NCBI RefSeq assembly: GCF_036711975.1
Contig: NC_091976.1
Location: 10,044,001 to 10,108,000, forward strand
Reading direction: 5' to 3'
Origin: Onthophagus taurus
Lineage: Eukaryota > Arthropoda > Insecta > Coleoptera > Scarabaeidae
DNA: 64,000 nt
Notes under the pieces: model-generated
Seen by the model: only the letters and a program-made list of their open reading frames with translations
Databases searched by the model: none
Told to the model about the DNA's origin: nothing
Made by a program: the position numbers and the translations under genes
Part shown: positions 1 through 10,343 of the stretch, piece by piece
Layout of the letters: every line of letters begins with the position of its first letter
Position numbering within the stretch: position 1 is the first letter of the stretch

Positions 1-212
1 TTAGAAGTAATGTCGCTTTCCTGAAAGTGGACATGACAAACTCTCCGGTTAGAATACACCTTATCAGGATCCAATTCAAAAAGCATAGCATTGCCAGATA
101 CAATAATCCATTTCTTAAAACGCTCAGGCTGTTTATGTGGATTGGGGAAACGATGTCGGGAAGACTTTATATCCAAGCAACCATTAATTGCACATCCAAC
201 GTATTTCGACAT
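1..212 (-). CDS. THAP zinc-finger protein, N-terminal part (cut by window edge)
   Basis: The minus strand opens with ATG at 212 and stays open to the window edge, giving about 70 residues. They form a C2CH THAP domain: a Cys-x4-Cys pair (CAINGC) at residues 7-12, an RHRFP motif, a Trp in the FKKW segment, and a closing Cys-x2-His (CHVH). THAP domains bind DNA and stand at the N-terminus of P-element/THAP9 transposases and of many insect regulators. The body of the protein lies outside the window, so the two cannot be told apart. A P-like transposase remnant lies at 13.9-15.7 kb, but nothing here links them. The domain call is firm; the protein identity is open. Confidence 0.75.
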   Translation of the reverse strand, partial: MSKYVGCAINGCLDIKSSRHRFPNPHKQPERFKKWIIVSGNAMLFELDPDKVYSNRRVCHVHFQESDITS

Positions 213-341
213 TATTCTGCTATTTAACGCAAAACAAAACAAAACCTTATATATTTCAGCTTATTAATTTCATTATTCTATATTACCTTTCCACAGCAAT
301 AACGTAGTATTAAAAGGAAAATTAAAACTAGTAAAGTCAAT

Positions 342-441
342 AAAACACTAAACTAACCTATAGAAAACACTAAACTAACTTATACAGAACACTAAACTAA
401 CTTATCCAAACACTTAACTAAGATATATAAAACACTAAAGC
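342..441. repeat. 22-bp minisatellite, about 4.5 copies
   Basis: Copies of a unit starting AAAACACTAAACTAAC follow one another with a 21-22 bp period and small changes. The rest of 213-826 is AT-rich and I see no gene in it. Confidence 0.7.
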
Positions 442-826
442 GAGATAAAAGTCAGAAATAACAATGTTCCTAGTAGCCGAGATTATCACAACGAAAAACG
501 AAACAGAAATGGACGATTGTTTTCACCTTTCAGTTTGACGTTACAAGCGCACAAACGCTTTGTTTCTGTAGATAATGCAGATTGCAGATTGCGTTTACAG
601 CGCCATCTAGCGGTTTGTGAGGGTATTAAAATCCTGACTTCATTTTATTTTTAGTGACTTAACATACCGTGGGGTCATCTAAACTCAATGCTCCACCGTT
701 TATACGTAATTGTTTAATTTTTCAAAAATAAATCCTTTACATTAAATATTATTTTTTTATTTTACCTCTTTGTATAAAAACAATGGGGCGTTTAGTTTGG
801 CTGACTCTGTACATAATATATATGTA

Positions 827-1110
827 CCTTTCAATAATTGGGGTTAGGGTATTCTCCGTTTTATCCGGCACCTCCACCAGAAAGCAGTTGCCACTACCTC
901 ATTCAATACTCCCAAAAACCTAATGGCCTTCACGCCATTGTCCACGGTGGTATTTACGGTGGAAAAATTTCGATTCATCAATTTCCACCGTTTTGGACAA
1001 CAGCGTGTTCTCATCGAAGCCTCCTACTTGGGTAGGATTGTCGACAAGGTGCTGTTCGGTTATATCCCGACAAAAGTTGTACCAATCCACTCCCAGCAAA
1101 CAGAGTCACA
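827..1110 (-). pseudogene. Merlin (IS1016/ISXO2-like) transposase fragment, catalytic part
   Basis: Read on the minus strand, the segment contains TVEIDESKFFHRKYHRGQW, then VFGSIE and GNCFLVEVPDKTENTLTPII. This is the order seen in the DDE core of ISXO2/Merlin transposases, where the Asp of the IDE triplet is the first catalytic acid. Two in-frame stops (TAG after the GH pair, TGA after SIE) show it is dead. The preceding stretch (DWYNFCRDI, VGGFDENT) also fits the family. The N-terminal zinc region is missing here, but a matching N-terminal Merlin piece lies at 36695-37006. The two need not be one copy. Confidence 0.72.
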
Positions 1111-1150
1111 TTTTAAATATGTTGACGATTCGTCGAATTTCACCCAATAG

Positions 1151-1260
1151 ACGTAATAATGAGACGTAATTGTTACGTGTTAATCACGTTGGAATGTCAC
1201 AGTACATGTACGCCTATTTTAGACGTGATTTTTACGTTTTTAGATTACGTAAGATTAGGG
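1151..1260. repeat. ACGT-rich cluster
   Basis: About eight ACGT words, several as ATTACGT or GACGTAAT, crowd into 110 bases downstream of the CMC transposase tail. Short repeated motifs near the ends are typical of CACTA/CMC elements, so this may be a subterminal repeat region. No terminus could be placed. The stretch 1261-1555 shows no gene. Confidence 0.3.
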
Positions 1261-1555
1261 AAATATTTTACTTATAGGTTAAAATAAAATAATTACACTC
1301 ATAATTGACAATTTATTGAAAATACTAAGTAGAGCAGTACATAAAGGTTTTTCTATAAGAATAAATAAAGCGTTCTTTCTATTTAATATACAATAAGGAA
1401 ATAAATCGTCTAAAAATAAAGGTGTTATTCTACAACAACAAAGAAAACGTTCTTTGTATTTATAAAACAAGGAAATAAATCTTATAAATGTATGTCGCTT
1501 TACATTGGGTAATAAAAATATTGCATTAAAAACGTAGGTGACAAAAATACATCTA

Positions 1556-1857
1556 CTTAATAGTATGAAGAATGGGCATTGATACCCACTGTTCATTGTT
1601 TATTTTAAATAGCATACATTTGGCAATTACGTCTGGATTATCTATTAGCCATATGTCAAAGGTGTTTGACAAATTAGAGACAGTATATATGTCTAAATGG
1701 CACGAGCTTATTGGATGGGTGTATAATATTTTTGAATCAGAAGTAAAAATAATGTTTTGTATTCGTACAAAATGTTTTTCAATTATACAATAACAGTTTG
1801 ATTTCGAATGTGAATAAGTTGTAATAACCAAATCTTTAAGGTGTAACACATTATACA
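1556..1857 (-). pseudogene. C-terminal piece of CMC/EnSpm-like transposase
   Basis: The frame ends with ILYTHPISSCHLDIYTVSNL, KCMLFKINNEQW and PILHTIK. This tail is familiar from a large group of insect CMC/EnSpm-type transposon proteins (a hydrophobic HFVRIQNI strand, a Ser-Ser-x-Leu-x-Ile-Tyr segment and a KCML...PLLH end). It lies on the same strand as, and in the right order with, the larger transposase body at 3163-5337. The DD41D mariner at 1858-3125 separates the two. The family name comes from memory of the pattern and not from a search. Confidence 0.5.
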
Positions 1858-3125
1858 GGTGTTCCATCTCAGACGAGCCACCCCGTATATTTCTTATCCC
1901 ATAGTGATTAGAAAAGTTTCCCGAAACCCGTCGAATGATTTTGTTTGGGGGACATCTTTTGACGTTATTTGAGGTTTGAACGAGCAACCCTCTAAGAGTG
2001 GGTGCTTCAACCCCTCAAAATTGAATAGGGGAGAAGGGTTGAGTGATACTTCATTTGAAAGGTCTTGGAAGCCTCTTTACAACGGTGTATGAAAAACGTA
2101 AATTTGATGAATCGTTTTCGCCAAAAATCAATTTTTGAGCTCAAATGAGCAACCTTGAATATTTTGGTTATAAATAAAAAAATTGAATTGTTTTATCATG
2201 TTGTTTTGTTTATCACAATCAAAAAATCAAATCTGCGTTTTTAAATCAAATGTTCAAATTGTCCTCCATTGACTTCCATACAATAACACAATCTTGACTG
2301 AAAACCGTCTTTAACATGGTTCAGCATAATTGGAGTTATGTGACGACACTCATTTACAATTCTACGCCAACGAATTGTTCGTCCAAATTTTCGGGCTGAG
2401 TCACAAAAATCTTGGACTTAAGATGTCCCCACAAGAAGAAGTCCAGAGGGTTTAGGTCAGGAGAACGGGCAGGCCAATCTATAGGACCTCTTCTTCCAAT
2501 CCAACGACCGGGGTATTGCAAATTGAGGAATTGGCGAACTGGTGCGGCGTAGTGAGGAGGAGCTCCGTCTTGTTGGAAATGCAATTGTTGTTCAAGTAGT
2601 AAAGGATCGTTTTCTAATTTTTCTGTTATTAACGGATCAATCACATTTTCCAGCATTTCAAGATAAATTTCGCCATTTAAATTACCAGGAATAAACAAAG
2701 GTCCAATTATGTGGTCTCCCAAAATTCCTATCCAAACGTTTAGCTTTTCCGGATGTTGAGTGTGAGCTTCTCGAAATACATGAGGATTTGTATCGCTCCA
2801 AATTCTACAGTTATGCCGGTTAACCTCTCCATTAAGTGAAAAAGTGCATTCGTCAGAAAAGCAAACGTTGTACAAGAAATTTGGGTTATTGTTGATACGC
2901 TCGACCATAATTTCGCAAAACTCTTGCCTTCGATTCAAATCATCATCATTTAATTCGTGAATTAATTTAATTTCGTATGGATGGAAGTTGTGTTTATGTA
3001 AAATTCTGAAAACGTTAGATTGGCTAATACCGGAAGCTGCAGAAAGTTGTCGTACAGATTGCGTGTTTGGCATAAGTTGGACGTGTCCCAAGACCGCCAC
3101 CGCTGCTCCTTCATTATTCACAATT
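1858..3125 (-). mobile_element. Tc1/mariner (DD41D-type) fragment inserted in the CMC gene
   Basis: The 3' end appears to begin at the TA before CAGGTGTTCCATC near 1858. The other end is lost, with CMC-like sequence resuming near 3126-3163. It contains a transposase remnant (2354-3121) that lacks the N-terminal DNA-binding domain. Flanking CMC sequence in the same orientation on both sides shows it landed inside that gene. The right boundary is uncertain by tens of bases. Confidence 0.55.
2354..3121 (-). pseudogene. DD41D mariner transposase, 5'-truncated
   Basis: This 255-residue open frame holds an HTH segment (SVRQLSAASGISQSNVFRIL), then the catalytic core: FSDECTF (first Asp), FQQDGAPPHY (second Asp) and ARSPDLNPLDFFLWG (third Asp). 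The second and third Asp are separated by 41 residues, which defines the DD41D group. Other members here are about 350 residues long, so the N-terminal third is missing. The C-terminal end (VGVEL) also stops early. It lies in the mariner fragment that interrupts the CMC transposase. Confidence 0.78.
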
Positions 3126-3162
3126 CCAATGTGTGCCTGGGGATGCTTTTGAACTGTACATT

Positions 3163-5337
3163 ATCTTTTGGTAAGTCGTAAAAAGGATTGTTTTCGCTCT
3201 CTTCTAAACGATTACATTAGCCGAAAAGTTATCAAGTACTCCGTAAGAACGAGCGTCATCTGCTAGATGGCATAAGCAATGCACGTTATGTATTAAAAAC
3301 GTTAGGCCATATACTGAGGAAGAATGTTCAACGAACCTTTTCAGCAAATTTTCTGCAAAATCGATACCAAGTTGTACTAATCGTTTTTCACAAATTAAAA
3401 TGCTAATGGCACAGTGGAACAACAGAAAATGTTCATAGACGGCAATATCAACTATGTTTTTTAAAACAATAGGGTCTAAGTAAAGCAAAAAAGTCCTGAA
3501 CTCGGTGGCCTTCCATCGAGATAATTCTGACAGAGATCTACATTTTCTGTTGATCTCCACTGGAATAGATTTGCTAAAACGTTCTAAAAATGAAGACAAT
3601 TCTTTCACCTTAGCGCTTTGGAGTCTTACATTTAAAGGACCACTTATCCACAAACCCAAAAGTTTTCGCACGACACCTAAACACACGTTATGCATGTAGT
3701 CAATGGGAAAGTTAGACACCAACCCAATTGGAAGCCCTGCTAAAGGTGAAAGCCCTAAATGATGATCTTCATCAGTCAGATTCTTAATAGATTCATCAGT
3801 TCTTTTTAAAGCGTTTGTTGAATTGAAAATGACCCTACCCTCAATATAGTACCCAGTTTCTACACATTTTTCGCAAGAGGAGTACCCTCCATGCGATTTA
3901 ATACATTTTAAATAGGATCTTGCTGGAGCATCACATATAAAGCCAAAAATGCGCACATTATACAACTTGCCATTAAATTCGAAACCGCTTTCATGAATGG
4001 CTTCCAACTCAGAAATAAAATCTCTTAAAAAAGATTGTAAAGGTTTGGGTTTAGAAGTACCAAAAAAAATCCAATTGGAAAGGGCTCTACTCTTATAATT
4101 TTTTTACTTAACCCAAACGGCCACAACTGACCATTTGTACTTTTATACAAGGGTAAACCATCTATATTAGGGGGCGTGATGGCTCAGCGTGTTAGCTCTC
4201 GGGTTAACACGCAGACGTCCCGGGTTCAAACCCCGGTGAAAGCACGTTGAGTCGCCCCCCGTCCTTCGGAGGGGACGTTAAGCCGTCGGTCCCGGCAACC
4301 AGTCTAACATCTCTGGTTGTCGTTAGCAGCACGCATGTGTGTGAGGCTTGACTTTATAGGGACGAATGCGCGTGAGCGCTCTCTGACCCCACGCCCACGC
4401 TGATCGGACCTGCGCCAGGCCGTTGAGCAAGTCGTGCGCTCCGCCAAGACGTTGAGCTAGCCGTGCGCTCCGCCAGGTCGTTGAGTGAGCCGTGCGCTCC
4501 TCCGCCAGAACGTTGAGCTAGCCGTGCGCTCCGCCAGGCTGCGGCCGAGATGAAGTGTGGGTCCGGGGGGTTGGGGCGGCGGTAACTCGTCATTGGCAAC
4601 GAGTAAGCGGTATCGTCACCTAACGAGATACCTTCTCATTCCACCTCAAGCCTCCAAGGGAGAATGCACAAGGGGCCCGATGGGGCCTAAGTGCGAGCGT
4701 AAAAATTACGCACTCCACGCTTACATACATACATACATACATCTATATTAATGGCTATTTCAAGTTGATGGTGTAAAAACTTAGGATGCTTTAGTAGAAA
4801 ATTTTGTAATGATTTAACAAGTCCTAAATGACAATATGTACCAGTCTCTAAAATAGAGGGTTTCATTTTTAAGGGAGTCTTGATTATAGTGCGACAATCC
4901 TTTGGCAAATCAGGATGATAACAGGACAGTATATGTAACAGTTTTGTTATAGCACCATGAGACACACTCGATCCAGACGTAAATTGCCCAATGTTGCAGT
5001 TTTTGAGGTAAACTTAACTCAGAACTAACATTATCTATTATTATTTCCTTATCATTACGACTAACATCATCTTTGGTGTCGTTAAAAATATTGCGCTCAA
5101 CAGGATTATTCAATACTAACAAATTATTTGGACTTTCGAACAAATTATTTGGGCTTTCGACCAAATCAAAATTATAATTAGAAATTTCGTACCTGTTACA
5201 GGCTGATTAAAGTCCGTTTCGTTCTGCGTACTGCAATTGACTTCATCTGCAGCACTTAAACTTTTTACAAATTGTTCTTCCCGATTGTTCACGCGTCGAT
5301 AGAACTGTCGTTTTCCCACGCTAATCTTGTACGGCAT
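3163..5337 (-). pseudogene. CMC/EnSpm-like DDE transposase, broken
   Basis: The N-terminus (MPYKISVGKRQFYRR) starts at 5337. Next come HGAITKLLHILSCYHPDLP and GTYCHLGL (4754-4965), then after a SINE the 267-residue body at 3204-4007. The body contains FICDAPARSYLKC, HGGYSSCEKC, HHLGLSPLAGLP, FPIDYMHNVCLGVVRKLLG and RWKATEFRTFLLY. This Cys-rich, DYMHNVCLGV-bearing core is typical of insect CMC (CACTA/Mirage/Chapaev) transposases. A frameshift lies near 4985, a SINE splits the gene at 4170-4739, and a mariner cuts off its C-terminus. The superfamily call is from memory; Transposase_21-type proteins are the alternative label. Confidence 0.6.
4170..4739 (+). mobile_element. tRNA-derived SINE with 11-bp target duplication
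   Basis: The head looks like a tRNA with an A box (TGGCTCAGCGTGTTAGC, near 4180) and a perfect B box (GGTTCAAACCC, 4223-4233), the internal RNA polymerase III promoter. The GC-rich body carries a 36-40 bp tandem repeat (about 4415-4545, units with CGTTGAGC and CGTGCGCTCCGCC). It ends in a (TACA)n tail. CATCTATATTA stands on both sides (4159-4169 and 4740-4750), and joining the flanks restores the reading frame of the CMC transposase. Both facts prove insertion by retrotransposition. Confidence 0.88.
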
Positions 5338-5695
5338 TTTCTGCCTGTTTTCTTCGTTTTTCTTCCTCTAGCGAGTAGTTTTTTGGCGATCGTTTTAACC
5401 AATTCTTTATATGATCTTCTATTTGTCGTTCATCAGATTATGGAATCGCTGCTTTTACAGCCGCTAAAACAAAAGAATTTGGTTGGTCTTATATACTATC
5501 AAAAACATGTTATGTCTTACCAACAATAACTTTTTTAAGGTTATAACTATTAAAAGCTTTTTTGTTAAGTCGTTTTCCAAAATAACTGAGATCCTTGGAA
5601 AGTTTATAGGACAAACAGTAACGTAGGGCTGAGTTGCAAGACGAAGTTAAGCTTGTTCTATCTAAGGTTGCTAAATATAAACACTAAAAATTTAT
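5338..5695. other. Spacer between CMC transposase and DUF4806-like exons
   Basis: AT-rich sequence upstream of the transposase start, without a gene or a clear repeat. It may hold the promoter of the former CMC gene. Confidence 0.4.
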
Positions 5696-6490
5696 TTAGA
5701 TATAGACAAAGGTAGAACTCGAATTATTACTAACCAGTGATTTTTGATTCTCATTGTCAGACAAATATTGATCCAAAATGACCAAATCCTCAAATGTTTG
5801 AACTGGCAATTTTACAGGAAATTTAGGTTGTAGCTCCACATGCGAATGAAGACTTGAACCGCCTCTATTTTTCAGCAGACCCAAAATTTCATTATTTTGC
5901 TCAATAATTTTTGACAGTTTATCAATTATTTTTCCTTGAAGCGCTAGGTATTAAGAAAAAAAAAATTAATTCAAATAAACGATAGAATTCAAAATGTACC
6001 TTGATCTCTATTTTCTTCTTCACCAACAGGGGCATTCAATCTAAGCGTGGAACAAACCGGTATAAATTCCCGATTGCAATTCAATTCCTTGTCCTGCGAT
6101 GAATGATTCAAAACGTTCCTTGATGATGTTATATTGCTAAGTGCCTGCCGTATATTAGCAAATATTAATATTATTAATATTTTTACGGTTTTGTGAAGCA
6201 AAATTCAAATTGCCTAAATTTTAGAATTTTCAAATTTTCCAGATTAAAAAAAAAAAAAAACGTAAGAGAAGATGAACATTTTACCCTTTGAAAGATGTAC
6301 TTTTAATGGTGGTGGCCTGGGCAGACCACAGCGACTTGTATCATCGTCGGACTCACCAGCGCTATCGCTTTGTAAATCTTCTTCAAATCGAACAGGTCTT
6401 TTAGTTTGCCAGGTAGCTCTGGCTCAGCTTCCGTTTACAGATCAGAGGTCTCCTCAGCCAATTTTAACTTTTTCTGAGCTTGACTGTAAT
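5696..6490 (-). pseudogene. DUF4806-type protein, inner and C-terminal exons
   Basis: Three minus-strand segments look like exons of one gene. 6276-6420 reads RPVRFEEDLQSDSAGESDDD followed by LPRPPPLKV. 5989-6201 contains LNAPVGEEENRDQG. 5696-5890 contains FPVKLPVQTFEDLVILDQYL then a Lys-Leu-Val stretch. The last matches the LP-x-x-LP-x-T-x-x-x-L-x-x-L-x-x-x-L pattern of DUF4806, common in insect transposon-linked proteins with an acidic Ser-rich middle. A likely first exon remnant lies at 9246-9475, on the far side of the TIR element. It runs in the same direction as the CMC transposase downstream and may be its second ORF. Exon borders were not fixed. Confidence 0.5.
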
Positions 6491-6644
6491 CATCTACAAA
6501 TCACAAAACAAACTAAAAATAGCAATTATTGCGTCAATATTCGTTATTTTAAAGAGGAAAATATGTTAAAAATTAATTTGAATTAGGGCTTGTATGGCAG
6601 TGAACAAAATTTTACACATAAGAAAAATTAAAATTTAAATAGTT

Positions 6645-9119
6645 GAAGACGCGAGTGGATGAAGGTGCTATGTAACACGGGAACAATTTTGAGTTATTCG
6701 TGTTCAAAGTTTTTTGTTTGGAACTTTTTACTATTTATTTCTTTTATTTCTTTTTTCATATTATTCAATTTATTTCAACAACAAAATATATTACAGTATA
6801 ATAACTTTACAAAATGAAGATAAGTTAAGGAATTACAAGAAAGAATATGTGGCACTTGGCACTTTTATCCACTAAATGAGAGACAAATTTAAAATTTATT
6901 ACGAATGAAAGATGTCATCTAAAGTATTTTATTATCGCGTATAATATTTTCGTAATAATATTTGTATTCTTCATGTACAAATTGCAACTGTTGTTTCAAA
7001 TTCAGTAACTTTTCTTTAGAAATATTGCCATATTTTTCCGAAACTCTGTCTGGATAAACACATATTTCTGTAGTCTTTTTATTTTTTAAGCAATTGACAA
7101 TTTCAAATTCGGTATTTTCATCCAGACATTCCTTGTACGAATACTCCCCAAACTTTTCCACCCTAATCCATCTGATACCATCTCTAAAATGTATTTTTTT
7201 ATCCGATTTATTTTTTTTTCTGTTATATAAACCGAGTTTTAGAGGCAATTGATCAAACTTTTTAAAATGGTTTTCCATATTCATAACATTGCATTTTTCG
7301 TGCTTGAAGTTCTTATGATGTCTCTGTACTGATCGGGTACAAAAACCCGTTCACATTTTTTTAAAAGTTTTTTCAATTCTTCCGAAATCTCTATCAGAGT
7401 CCAAATAAGAATGTCCAACCTCTGGGAATTTATGATCAATTTTTCTAAACATGCCCTTCAAAGTTAGGAGCTGATATAAAGAAATGATATTAAAATTTTT
7501 GTTTTCGCCGGCACAAGAATCTGACCAAATTATTAGGTGATTAATCTCAGGGTTACTTTCTTTAATCATTTGGGCGAAATAATACAAACAGCTCGCAATT
7601 TCGCTGTTGCTTTTAGCTTTTAACCTATCCTTTTTCCGTTCTTCAAACGCCTTTCTGTACCTCTTTTTATGTTCTTCATTGCTTTCACCGCTGTCGCAAG
7701 TGCTGCAAGTGTCGCTCTTAGGTTGTCCAAAAGATAAATTAAATTTTGTAGAAAAAATGTTGCTATATGAACATAATTTTACTATGTACTCTTCTGGAAA
7801 TTTTTTGGTGCGACATTCGTTTATATACAACCAAATACATTTTAGCTATATTTAGCAGCGGAGAAAGATACATCTTATTAATATTTTTATTCCTTGAATA
7901 ATGTGATTGTTCGGCAGGAAATCTTTTTATGTGGTCAACAATGGATTCAACAACTTCAGCTGGCAATTTATGGGGCCTTTTATTATGGCAGCCTCTTCTG
8001 TCTGGACTTGGAGCTACCTCACCTGATTTCATCTTTCTCTGAATAACAGCAACTTTTTTTCTACCAATTTGATATAATGACATAAAAGCAAGTTTGCAAA
8101 CTTGCGTTTGTGTTGCATTACAAGTTATAAAATATTTAAATGAAAACTGTTTTGGATTTTTAGCTGAAGATCTATGGCGCTGAACTGGGCCAATTTTTAT
8201 ACTTTTGAAAAGTAAAATATTTTTGGAATTCTGATTTAACTTGTAGAAACTTTTAAATATATTTTCTCTTCAGTTGACTTCAAACTTCTCATCGCAATTT
8301 AATCTGCAACGATTCGTCACAGTACATTTTTTAGATTTGGACTCTTAGCGGCAATTTCTTTTCCCGTTTGAGACATATATTTTTCCCCTCGATCTCTTCC
8401 AATCCTTGCCGTTTCCCTTTTCCACTTACTTGGATCCCTCTCCCTTTTCCTAGCAATCTTTTCTGAAGATTCAAATATTTTCTTTTTTAGTTTTTGATTT
8501 TTTTCTGTCGAGATACTATCTGAATTATTTGGGGTATCTTCTCCCATTGTGTGTTTAGGTGTGCCAATACATTTCCTTTGAATTTCATTGCCAATCACTT
8601 GAATTATTCTCTTGTACCGCAATATTATGTTTATTTAAATCAGTGCTTATACATTCGTCTTGGCCAATACAGAACTCAAATCCCATACCTGAATCTAAAG
8701 ATAAATGAACCCAATATTCATGTTACTTAACCATACAAAAAGAGGAAAACGCATCACCATTAACCGGACGTAATTCAGCCATTTGAAACATAAATTAGCA
8801 TGTGCAATTTATTTTTACTTACACGATTTAGCACCTGTTAAAATTTAGTTAAATACAAACAAATCACGGTAACTTGATCTGCACTATCGAAGGAAACAAA
8901 ATGGATAAAGGTGTTAAAGTCACATAGCACCTTTATCCATTAACTTAATTTAGAAAGTGAAACTCATAGCACCTTTATCAACCGGTACTTTGCAAAAAAG
9001 TAAGAATTAATCTGCAAAACATCTTTAGACGTTTAAGTTACTGCATAAAACACTTAAAAAGCCAAAAATCCTAAAATTCTCAAAATTGTTACATAACACC
9101 TTTATCCACTCGCGTCTTC
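6645..9119 (-). mobile_element. TIR DNA transposon with DUF7869-type transposase (Sola-like?)
   Basis: The ends are 33-bp terminal inverted repeats, 6645-6677 and 9087-9119, starting GAAGACGCGAGTGGAT, matching at 31 of 33 positions. AGTT flanks both ends (6641-6644 and 9120-9123), a 4-bp target duplication. The 2475-bp body holds one gene, the broken transposase-like frame at 6919-8622. Subterminal copies of AGCACCTTTATCCA occur near 8928 and 8970 and resemble the TIR interior (GTGTTATGTAACA, CACCTTTATCC). A 4-bp duplication is the hallmark of the Sola superfamily; that placement is my inference. Confidence 0.78.
6919..8622 (-). pseudogene. DUF7869-type transposase-like protein, broken
   Basis: The frame starts at 8622 with a basic region (RDPSKWKRETARIGRDRGEK). 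Further on come KCTVTNRCRLNC, GEVAPSPDRRGCHNKRP, RFPAEQSHYSRNKN and KMYLSPLLNIAKMY. Then follow FNLSFGQPKSDTCSTCDSG and HLIIWSDSCAGENKN, VGHSYLDSDRDFG. The last two are the DUF7869 signature with acidic residues that could form a catalytic site (WSDSCAG, DSDRDFG). Stops near 8258 and 7290 and a frameshift near 7830 break it. It is the only gene inside the TIR element, so it is probably the transposase. The chemistry is inferred only from this position. Confidence 0.65.
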
Positions 9120-9245
9120 AGTTCCTTTGTGGCACAAAGTTAAATTCCTAATTATTGCGTAGTAACTGTTTTAAAACGATTATATCAGCTACATAACCTA
9201 AATAAATTTTAATTTAGCTTCCTGCTATTATAAGAGCTATTAATT

Positions 9246-9475
9246 TATAATAAATTGGTCAAATAAAATACGTCTTGCATACCACAGCTTAATTTTACAT
9301 AGCTCCCATTTATTGCTATCAATAGGCTCTTCCTTCTTTAGGGCTCGATCAAACAAATTTTGAGTTTTGTCGTCTTTTTTGGTGTGATCCAAGACTTATG
9401 CACGACCGCTACTGAGCCAGTATCAACCTTCGGTTGCATCAAATTCAATTAAAACAAAGGCCATTTTATTGTTCT
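9246..9475 (-). pseudogene. First exon remnant of the DUF4806-type gene
   Basis: From an ATG near 9464 the minus strand reads MAFVLIEFDATEG. After a one-base shift it gives VAVVHKSWITPKK, and after another shift EEPIDSNKWELCKIKLWYAR. This layout (FVL-x-x-F, a Val-x-x-SW motif, then EP...W...KI...YAR) is how many insect DUF4806 proteins begin. Strand and order fit the exons at 5696-6490. At least two frameshifts show it is no longer functional. Confidence 0.45.
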
Positions 9476-10343
9476 AGAACAATTTTAACAGGTACAATCA
9501 GAATATTGCATCCTGTAGTCCAAAAAGTCCAACATCAAAACTTTCATAATATTAATAAATGATTATTGAAAATAAAACCGCTCTATTAATTGTAATTTTA
9601 GGTTAATTTTGGGTACGTTCCATTGAAAAGCATTTTAATATAAAATATTTTAAGACGAAAGTAAGATTATTATTTTATAAAATAAAATTACTAAATGTTT
9701 TTAAAACAAAGTGAAAGGTTTTCAATTGTTTTCAGGGCGTTTGGTAAGGTATAGACCTCAATTTTTTGTGGCTTCGCACTGGCGCATTTTTACGCTGACC
9801 ATACCTGGGTTCAATTATTTATAATTGAATCCATTATTTTAAAAACCACATAAATCCATTTCCCAAGATTTTGAGTAAATAAAAGAAAAGTGTTTAAAAT
9901 TCCAGACATTGCGTTATTTCTATCTAGTTTTTCTTAGTGAAAAGTGTACATCAACACGCTACATTTGGGGTTTCTAAATGACATATAGGGCCTATTGTAC
10001 TCTTACTGGGCCAAAAGAAAGAGGTGGGATATATGTTGTTTTGAAAATCACTGAGAAAAAAATTGGAAATTGCTTTATTATAAAATACTTTTAACTTAAC
10101 CCTATAATACTAACCTTAAAATATAACACTTTATTACTAACCATACGTAAAATTTACGTAGATATGTAAAAATAAATAAATAAAACATTTTGCTAAGAAT
10201 AATTTTTGTTTATTATAACAAAAAATAATTTGTAAGCTTATAAAGCAATAAAAAAACGAAATCCTAAACTGACAAACAACTAAACATTAAACTAAAAAAA
10301 TAACTGAAGTGGAAACCGTTAACTAAAAGTTTTAAAATATTTA
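9476..10343. other. AT-rich stretch without a recognised gene
   Basis: No protein signal was found. TTAA followed by CCCTATAATAC at 10096-10110 has the form of a piggyBac terminus (TTAA target, CCC start) and may be the downstream end of the piggyBac remnant. No matching opposite end was found before 12 kb. Confidence 0.35.

Noticed and set aside
838..1150. Two plus-strand ORFs
   Set aside because: The minus strand of the same stretch reads as a Merlin transposase, which explains the open frames.
1279..1596. A 105-residue minus-strand protein
   Set aside because: Low-complexity, Phe/Leu/Ile-rich composition from AT-rich DNA; no homologous pattern, and it overlaps the CMC tail in another frame.
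4170..4245. A functional tRNA gene
   Set aside because: A and B boxes are present, but the sequence is the head of a SINE with body, tail and target duplication.
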